NCBI GenBank assembly: GCA_026982835.1
Contig: JALSGI010000730.1
Location: 1 to 10,584 of the forward strand
DNA length: 10,584 bases
DNA from: Planctomycetota bacterium
Lineage (GTDB): Bacteria; Planctomycetota; Planctomycetia; Pirellulales; S012-138
Direction: 5' to 3'
The notes below the pieces were generated by a model. The model was given only the letters and a program-made list of their open reading frames with translations. It had not been told where the DNA came from and searched no databases. A program made the translations under genes and the position numbers. Every line of letters begins with the position of its first letter. Positions within the stretch are counted from its first letter, which is position 1. Positions 5,967 to 10,584 of the stretch are shown piece after piece.

Positions 5967-6130
5967 TTTGGGGCGATCCTGTTTGGTTGGAGATGTTCGC
6001 ATACAGGCAACCGATTGTGGGCGCAATTGCTCTCCGGGGCAAGCAACCCGCAGCGGCACGTGATGGCCGGCAGGCTGCCACATGCGAGAGCGTGCGGTTG
6101 TTGAAACGGCGGCAGTTCTGTTTTGTCGGA

Positions 6131-6160
6131 GCAACCGGGAGCTGACGTTCCCGGCTCGCC
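6131..6160 (-). repeat. 30-nt GTNA-loop hairpin unit, reverse orientation
   Basis: Reverse complement of the unit at 5021-5050 at 28 of 30 positions. Stem 6135-6142 pairs with 6147-6154, with one G-T pair replacing G-C; the minus-strand loop is GTCA. Inner right arm of the mirrored set around the FAH-family gene. Confidence 0.8.
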
Positions 6161-6175
6161 ATCCCTCCAGGCCCT

Positions 6176-6206
6176 CCGCCGAGCTGAAGCTCGGGGCTCG
6201 CCGGTT
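6176..6206 (+). repeat. TGAA-loop hairpin unit
   Basis: Stem CCGAGC (6179-6184), loop TGAA, stem GCTCGG (6189-6194), followed by GGCTCGCCGG. Same loop and trailing GGCTCGCC as 3749-3778 with a different stem, again with pairing kept. Confidence 0.6.
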
Positions 6207-6231
6207 CCAAGAATAAATGTTTCTCCTTGCA

Positions 6232-6258
6232 TCGGTGCGGCAGCACCAGCGCACGACG
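6232..6258 (-). repeat. 27-nt repeat unit, inverted partner of 4931-4957
   Basis: Matches the reverse complement of 4931-4957 at 24 of 27 positions. Outer right arm of the mirrored repeat set. The core GGTGCGGCAGCACC is shared. Confidence 0.65.
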
Positions 6259-6339
6259 CAAGCCGAGTCCTGCCCGGTGCGGAAGAACCGAGCCAGTCGG
6301 CAAGAAGCGCCGTGGATCGTACCTCCGGCCCGGATCGGC

Positions 6340-6345
6340 TAGAAT
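6340..6345 (+). promoter_or_regulatory. Possible -10 box for the solute-binding protein gene
   Basis: TAGAAT (within GGCTAGAATAAG) lies about 70 bases upstream of the ATG at 6416, in a region otherwise very GC-rich and past the last repeat unit. The -35 region is not convincing. It resembles the GCTAGATT upstream of 555. Confidence 0.35.
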
Positions 6346-6415
6346 AAGTGTCGTTGTGGCCGCGCCGGGTTTTCCGGCCCGGGGTTCGGCAGGTTTGCTC
6401 AAGAGGGGCGAGGCC

Positions 6416-7441
6416 ATGCTTGGGAGGGTCGCAGGCACGCTGTTCTACGCGGCTTGGCTGGGGGTCGTCGCCGGGTGCTGGTCCGGTTCCCCACAGCAGG
6501 TGGTGGTTTACACGGCCTTGGACGAGGAGTTTTCCGCCCCGCTGCTGGAGCGGTTCCGGCAGCAAACCGGGGTGGAGCCGCTGCCCAAGTACGACACGGA
6601 ATCGACCAAGACGGTGGGCCTGGCCCAGGCCATCCTGACCCAGGGCTCCCGCCCCCAGTGCGACGTGTTCTGGAACAACGAGGTGCTGCACACGTTGCGA
6701 CTGCATCGGGCGGGCCTGTTGCAGCCACTGCAACTGCCGGAGGCGGAGAACTTTCCCCGGCAGTATCGGGCTGGGGATGGGAGCTGGTTCGGGTTTGCCG
6801 CCCGGGCGCGGGTGCTGATCGTCAACAAGGAGAAACTCTCCGCAGAAGAGTACCCCCGCTCGATCCGCGACCTGACCGACCCGCGCTGGCGGGGCCAAGC
6901 GGGGATGGCCAAGCCGCTGTTCGGGACTACAGCTACGCACGCGGCGTGCTTGTTTGCCCACTGGGGTGAGGAAAAGGCCCGGGCGTTCTTCCGCCAGGTG
7001 AAGCAGAATCAGGTTCGCATCCTGGCCGGGAACCGCCACGTGGCCGAGGAGGTGGCCGCCGGGCGCCTGCTGTGGGGGATCACCGACACCGACGACGCCC
7101 ACCTGGCCCTGCGGGCCGGGCACCCGGTGGCGGTGGTTTTTCCGGACCAGGAGCCGGGCGGGCTGGGGACGCTGCTGATTCCCAACACGGTTTGCGTCCT
7201 TCGCGGGGCACCGCACCCGGAGGCGGCGCGGCGGCTGGTGCGGTTTCTGCTTTCCCCGGAAGTGGAACGCCACCTGGCCCGGGGGCCCAGCGCCCAGATC
7301 CCCTTGAACTCCCAGGTGAAACAGCGTCCCCGGCTCCCCTTGCCCGAAAAACTGCGAACCATGCCGGTGGACTTCGAGCAGGCCGCCCGGTGCTGGGAGC
7401 CGAGCATGCAGTTTCTGCGAGAGCTGTTCGCCGGGGGCTAG
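6416..7441 (+). CDS. Extracellular solute-binding lipoprotein, iron(III) ABC-transporter type
   Basis: The 341-aa protein begins with a lipoprotein signal: a short basic start, hydrophobic TLFYAAWLGVVAG and lipobox VAGC with C21 as the lipidated residue. The mature part has the bilobed binding-protein pattern of the FbpA/FutA/AfuA group: VVVYTALDEEFSAPLLERF (29-47), a D-x-E-S-T-K-T region (60-66), PQCDVFWNNE (80-89), GFAARARVLIVNKEKL (126-141), DLTDPRWRGQAGMAKPLFGTT (152-172), GITDTDDA (221-228) and LLIPNTVCVLRGAPHPEAARRLVRFLLSPEVE (253-284). It would bind a ligand at the membrane surface, probably ferric iron or another small ion or complex; specificity is not readable here. ATG at 6416 is preceded by AAGAGGGG and sits directly before the signal peptide. 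No permease or ATPase gene adjoins it; the next gene is convergent, 65 bases away, with no clear terminator between. Confidence 0.9.
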   Translation: MLGRVAGTLFYAAWLGVVAGCWSGSPQQVVVYTALDEEFSAPLLERFRQQTGVEPLPKYDTESTKTVGLAQAILTQGSRPQCDVFWNNEVLHTLRLHRAGLLQPLQLPEAENFPRQYRAGDGSWFGFAARARVLIVNKEKLSAEEYPRSIRDLTDPRWRGQAGMAKPLFGTTATHAACLFAHWGEEKARAFFRQVKQNQVRILAGNRHVAEEVAAGRLLWGITDTDDAHLALRAGHPVAVVFPDQEPGGLGTLLIPNTVCVLRGAPHPEAARRLVRFLLSPEVERHLARGPSAQIPLNSQVKQRPRLPLPEKLRTMPVDFEQAARCWEPSMQFLRELFAGG

Positions 7442-7506
7442 CCGTCCGGGAAAAACGCCGAAGCCGATCCTATTTGGGAGTTTGAATGGGGCGGGGCTGC
7501 CGGGGC

Positions 7507-8451
7507 TCAAGGGCCCGCAGGGGCCTGCAGCAGGAGCTGGACCGTGGGAGCCAGCACCGCCGGGGCAGCGAGCATCCGCGCCCAGTCGTGGCGGGGACCC
7601 ACGTAGGGAGAGGCTTCGATCCGGCGCAACTGCCGCCTGTGTCGAGGGGCCAGCCCGCGAGGACCCACCCGCCCCAGCGCTTCCGGACCACAGCGGCCTT
7701 CCACCCAAGGGTACCAGCGCAGCGCCCGGTCCGAGCAATTGGTCACCAGCAGCACGTGCTCGGTTCGGTCCCAGGCCCGGCCAAACCGCCCCCAGGGGGC
7801 CAGAGCCGTATCCTCCACTCCCGGCACCCAGAGGACGACTTGATACCGTGGCGGGCTTCGGGAAGGCTCGGGGTCGGAATCACGCATCTTGTGTAAGGCC
7901 GCAAGGATCATCCGCGCCCCGTAGCTGTAGCCCCACAGGCCGATGCGGGGGCGATCCGCCAGGGTTTCCAGGAATCGGGCCAAGTGGGCACCGTGTCGAT
8001 CCGCCACCGCCGCTTTGATGCGAGCATCGCGCAGGGGGCCCCCTTGCTTCTGCGAGGGCCAGGACCAGATGACCATCTGGAACGGTTGTGTGGTTTGCCG
8101 GGCCAGGGCACGGTAAACGCGGCGTCCGATGACAGAAGCCTCGGAAGCGGAAACCCGATTGCCGTGAATCCAGAAAATCAGGGGGAGCTCGGCACGCTGC
8201 TGCCGGCGGAACTGTTCCAGTGAGAGCGGCACAAACCGGCCGTGCCGGTCGCAGCGGATGTGTAGCTGCTGCGGATCGCAACAGCAGGCGTTCCGGGAAC
8301 TGACCAGCCACAACGAGGGCGACCCCTGGCTGGCCCAGGCAGCCGGCCATCCGCAACACACCAGCCACAGCAGGGCCAGGGTCCGCACCGGGCGTATGCC
8401 TGTTGGCGTGGAACAACGGGAGATCGGGGGAAGGTGACGAAGCAGATTCAT
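7507..8451 (-). CDS. Secreted alpha/beta-hydrolase-like protein
   Basis: The 314-aa protein has an N-terminal Sec-type signal: Arg-rich start, hydrophobic TLALLWLVCCGWPAAWA (24-40) and a likely cut after A-W-A (40). The body fits an alpha/beta hydrolase: strand plus oxyanion turn LIFWIHGNRV (91-100), FQMVIWSWPSQ (125-135), nucleophile elbow GLWGYSYGAR (171-180, GxSxG with S176), later VVLWVPGVED (205-214). D241 in TNCSDRALRWYP and H288 in GPRHDW are plausible acid and histidine of the triad by position. A Cys-rich patch NACCCDPQQLHIRC (54-67) follows the signal. Substrate unknown; the fold resembles planctomycete alpha/beta-hydrolase (DUF900-like) proteins. The ATG at 8451-8449 lacks a clear Shine-Dalgarno, but the signal peptide begins soon after. 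It diverges from the small lipoprotein gene and converges on the binding-protein gene. Confidence 0.82.
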   Translation of the reverse strand: MNLLRHLPPISRCSTPTGIRPVRTLALLWLVCCGWPAAWASQGSPSLWLVSSRNACCCDPQQLHIRCDRHGRFVPLSLEQFRRQQRAELPLIFWIHGNRVSASEASVIGRRVYRALARQTTQPFQMVIWSWPSQKQGGPLRDARIKAAVADRHGAHLARFLETLADRPRIGLWGYSYGARMILAALHKMRDSDPEPSRSPPRYQVVLWVPGVEDTALAPWGRFGRAWDRTEHVLLVTNCSDRALRWYPWVEGRCGPEALGRVGPRGLAPRHRRQLRRIEASPYVGPRHDWARMLAAPAVLAPTVQLLLQAPAGP

Positions 8452-8654
8452 GGCTTGTCGCGGGAAGAACGGGAAGTTTCTGCGTCCGGTTCGGTTTAGA
8501 AAAAATGCGTTGTGCTATGACAATGTAGCCTTTGTTCAACAGCCGGGCGTCCGAGGAGAGGAAAAATTGCTGAAAAAAATCACCATTTCGATTTGCCATG
8601 TGCCGGTTGTGGGGTAGGGTTGAGTGGCTCCGGGGAGCCGTCCCCTGTGAAGCG

Positions 8655-8660
8655 AAGGAG
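8655..8660 (+). promoter_or_regulatory. Strong Shine-Dalgarno for the small lipoprotein gene
   Basis: AAGGAG lies 8 bases before the ATG at 8669, the best ribosome-binding site in the window, and fixes this start. The intergenic region before it (8452-8654) has AT-rich patches (8501-8520, 8561-8600) that could hold promoters for both divergent genes, but no clean -35/-10 pair was found. Confidence 0.75.
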
Positions 8661-8668
8661 AAACGCAG

Positions 8669-8950
8669 ATGAAACGCCTGTGGATGTTGGCCCTGCTGGC
8701 CCCGGTGTTGCTGGCCGGATGCAATCACTGTTGCGGACTGTTCGGCGGCCGTCTGCTCAATCCGTTTGGGACCACGGCCCTCAGTCCCGTGGAGTGCTGC
8801 GACCCTTGCACCTCCTGCGCCCCGTGCGAAACGCCCGGCTGCGAGAACTGCGCCCCGGCAACCGTGATCGAAGGGAACCTGGTTCCCGTGCAGCCCGCGG
8901 TGCCCCAAACCTACGAAAGTCCCACCACGAACCAGAAACCTCCCATGTAG
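8669..8950 (+). CDS. Small cysteine-rich lipoprotein
   Basis: A 93-aa protein with a textbook lipoprotein signal: MKRLWMLALLAPVLLAGC, lipobox LAGC, lipidated C18. The mature part of 76 residues has ten cysteines counting C18: C21, C22, C43, C44, C47, C50, C53, C58, C61 follow. The series from C44 to C61 is C-x2-C-x2-C-x2-C-x4-C-x2-C, so the middle segment could form disulfides or bind metal; which cannot be read. The tail (62-93) is Pro/Thr/Gln-rich and probably flexible. Similar short Cys-rich lipoproteins are common in planctomycetes as unassigned proteins; no function is offered. A strong ribosome-binding site precedes it and a strong terminator follows, so it is a single-gene transcript and may be highly expressed. 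Confidence 0.85.
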   Translation: MKRLWMLALLAPVLLAGCNHCCGLFGGRLLNPFGTTALSPVECCDPCTSCAPCETPGCENCAPATVIEGNLVPVQPAVPQTYESPTTNQKPPM

Positions 8951-9014
8951 CCCGGACTCCCGCTCTCCTTTCCCGCCGGTTTCCTGTCCCCCAGGAAACC
9001 ACCTCCCGGTGTGT

Positions 9015-9070
9015 CCCCGTTTGCTCCTGCTGGCGATCCTGACCACAGGAGCAAGCGGGGATGTTTTTTT
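9015..9070 (+). terminator. Strong rho-independent terminator after the small lipoprotein gene
   Basis: Bases 9015-9029 pair with 9046-9060 over 15 positions (14 Watson-Crick, one G-T), with a 16-base loop. Seven T's (9064-9070) follow after three bases. The T run is on the plus strand only, so it serves the lipoprotein gene and not the convergent permease gene, whose stop is about 50 bases away. Confidence 0.9.
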
Positions 9071-9120
9071 GGGGGCCTGCGGCCAGAAGTGGGGACATGA
9101 ACTGTCCGCAGTGGCGGAGG

Positions 9121-10584
9121 CTACTCGGCCGCCAGCGGGGAGGGAGGGGCTTGGGCGGGCTGTTCCGTGCCCGAGGGGAGCAACTCCTGGAACGGATGCT
9201 GCGGTTCGGCCTCCGCGTCCGCCTGCCCGGCCGGGCGCCCCGGTGCCGCCGCTCCCCGGAACAGCCACACCATCTCCCGGCATGCGGCCGGAAGGTTCCA
9301 CACCACGCAAACCAGCGATACTCCCCCCAAGAGAAGAAGGATCGTGTAGGTTTCACGCACGCGCTGGGCCACGGCCGCGCAGGTGACGGCGGGGTTGAGC
9401 AAGTGGATCAACCGGTATTGCAGAAAGGGGATGTTCGTGGCCGTGAGCACCTCGATAAACACCGGCACCACGCAAAACAGCACCACCAGCGTGAGCATCA
9501 CGGCCAGGGAAAGCAACAAGCTATTGACCACGCGGCGGCGGACCAGACGAAGAACCCAGGCCGCGACCCCTCCGTAAATGGCCAGGTAGGCCCAAAAAGT
9601 GAAAACCAGAAACCACAAGGTCTCCTGGATCCGGGCGGAAATGCGTCCTTCGCCTTGCCAGAGGAGCAGAACCATCCACGGCAGTACCAGGCCCAGTGAA
9701 GATAGCAGCACATAGTAATAGCCCAGCGCCGGACCCGGAAGCAACCACACCGTGAACATCCGTCCGAAGAAACTCCGGGGAACGCGGCGCCGGATGCGCT
9801 GCGAGATCTCCCCCCGTTCTCCTCCGATCAGCGCCATCACCGCGGCCCAGTGAACGAACACCGGGGTAACCAGCGCGATCAGCCCGTCCAGGTCGGTCAA
9901 CTCGCCCAGAAACGGCACCCAGCTGCCCAGCCACAAGGCCGGAGGGAGCAGCAAGGCCAGCCGCAGGGCGGTGGATCGGTTTTCGCTGGGGAACAGCAAC
10001 CGGGCCCGGGTGATCTGATAAAAAACCAGCCCATAGGCGCCCAGCAGGGAAAGTCCGACGGTCACCCAGTGCCAGAACAAGGCAGAGGAGGCAAAAGAAG
10101 TGCCGGCTTCAAAAACCAGCACGAAAAGAGCGGTCATCACCATCCAGTATTGCAAAAGCAAAGCCATGATGAACAGCACCGAAAAGAACACTTGCATACC
10201 CCGGCTGCGGGTCAGCGTGGCCAGGGCCAACCCGAACTGGGTGGAAAAAACCGACGCGGCCACCACCACCAGCAAGCACACGGCCATGCTCAGCAGGCTG
10301 ACCCCTCCCAGCAGGTAGGTGAAACCGATGCAGGGGAGGAACACGGAGCTGTAGATGAGAGATTGCAGCAAGCTGCTGGAGAGCTTCCCTCGCACGATGT
10401 GTCCGGCCTCCAAGGCCGTGATGCTCATCAGCTCGTAGGTGGCGTCGTCCCATTCGCTCACCAGCGAGCGATAGGCGCCGACGGGCACGACGATCAGCAG
10501 GGGAAAGGCCAGAATCCAGAGGTAGCCGAGGAACATGGCGGTCCCGCTGCCGTCGGCCTCCCCCCCCGGCTCGATCAAGGCCAC
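9121..10584 (-). CDS. ABC-2 type transporter permease, C-terminal part (5' end beyond right edge)
   Basis: The visible 487 residues form an integral membrane protein with about eleven hydrophobic segments (roughly 16-36, 73-95, 97-122, 129-158, 170-191, 206-225, 232-253, 275-308, 320-342, 353-378, 413-431). Near the start, SEWDDATYELMSITALEAG then HIVRGKL (43-68) matches the cytoplasmic signature of ABC-2 permeases (E-R-x-x-G-T-x-E-L-L then G-K-L), followed by an LLGGVSL hairpin. It would be the membrane channel of an exporter that needs an ATPase partner, presumably outside the window. The frame is open at the edge, so the true start lies further right. The length (~490+) and the number of segments exceed a single six-segment ABC-2 unit, suggesting a fused or duplicated permease as found in planctomycetes. 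The last ~45 residues are a Pro/Ala/Glu-rich cytoplasmic tail. Confidence 0.8.
   Translation of the reverse strand: MALIEPGGEADGSGTAMFLGYLWILAFPLLIVVPVGAYRSLVSEWDDATYELMSITALEAGHIVRGKLSSSLLQSLIYSSVFLPCIGFTYLLGGVSLLSMAVCLLVVVAASVFSTQFGLALATLTRSRGMQVFFSVLFIMALLLQYWMVMTALFVLVFEAGTSFASSALFWHWVTVGLSLLGAYGLVFYQITRARLLFPSENRSTALRLALLLPPALWLGSWVPFLGELTDLDGLIALVTPVFVHWAAVMALIGGERGEISQRIRRRVPRSFFGRMFTVWLLPGPALGYYYVLLSSLGLVLPWMVLLLWQGEGRISARIQETLWFLVFTFWAYLAIYGGVAAWVLRLVRRRVVNSLLLSLAVMLTLVVLFCVVPVFIEVLTATNIPFLQYRLIHLLNPAVTCAAVAQRVRETYTILLLLGGVSLVCVVWNLPAACREMVWLFRGAAAPGRPAGQADAEAEPQHPFQELLPSGTEQPAQAPPSPLAAE

Noticed and set aside
5007..6104. 365-codon open frame on the plus strand, antisense to the FAH-family gene
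   Set aside because: Shadow of a gene with intact metal ligands; composition is biased and it runs over the hairpin repeat at 5021-5050.
1493..6258. REP elements of the classical enterobacterial type
   Set aside because: Organisation is similar, but loop and stem sequences differ and no REP-associated transposase is in the window, so the name is used only as an analogy.
9015..9120. Bidirectional terminator also serving the permease gene
   Set aside because: The T run is only on the plus-strand side; on the minus strand the stem is not followed by T residues.
7880..9310. 476-codon open frame on the minus strand
   Set aside because: It crosses the small lipoprotein gene, its terminator and part of the hydrolase gene in another frame; no domain or signal, only GC-rich low-complexity sequence.

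Overview
The window is GC-rich with long, sparsely packed genes, almost no operon structure, lipoproteins, a split-motif metallophosphoesterase, a large Gfo/Idh/MocA oxidoreductase and many palindromic intergenic repeats. This combination, and the protein styles, suggest a planctomycete (Pirellulales-like, possibly a thermophilic lineage). That placement comes from recognising family styles, not from any marker gene, and is only moderately secure.

Layout, left to right: the 3' end of a thioredoxin-fold protein (+, cut by the left edge) with a clear intrinsic terminator; a small unassigned protein (+, 555-1028); a 547-base spacer packed with repeats (1029-1575); a 565-aa Gfo/Idh/MocA-type oxidoreductase with an extra N-terminal region (-, 1576-3273); a 700-base spacer packed with repeats (3274-3973); a metallophosphoesterase with an altered first motif (+, 3974-4771); a 316-base repeat spacer (4772-5087); a fumarylacetoacetate-hydrolase-family enzyme, best guess a 2-dehydro-3-deoxy-pentonate dehydratase (-, 5088-5966); a 449-base spacer with mirrored repeats (5967-6415; nothing seen in 5967-6130); an iron(III)-type solute-binding lipoprotein (+, 6416-7441); a secreted alpha/beta-hydrolase-like protein (-, 7507-8451); a cysteine-rich small lipoprotein (+, 8669-8950) with a strong terminator; and the C-terminal part of an ABC-2 type permease (-, 9121 to beyond the right edge).

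From the second gene onward each gene lies on the opposite strand from its neighbour (+,-,+,-,+,-,+,-), so each is probably its own transcription unit. No pathway is visible. The oxidoreductase and the FAH-family enzyme would fit sugar or sugar-acid catabolism, but they are not in one operon.

The most distinctive content is non-coding. Two ~304-bp elements with 13-bp terminal inverted repeats and six internal hairpins lie in inverted orientation around the oxidoreductase gene. A family of ~30-nt hairpins, with an (A)GCC entry, 8-9-bp stems that change in a compensatory way and a GTNA loop, is scattered through the repeat-rich spacers. The FAH gene is bracketed by a nested mirror-image set of these repeats. 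I saw no transposase, CRISPR array, tRNA or rRNA. The repeats resemble REP/BIME-type or MITE-like elements, and are the best candidates for something undescribed.
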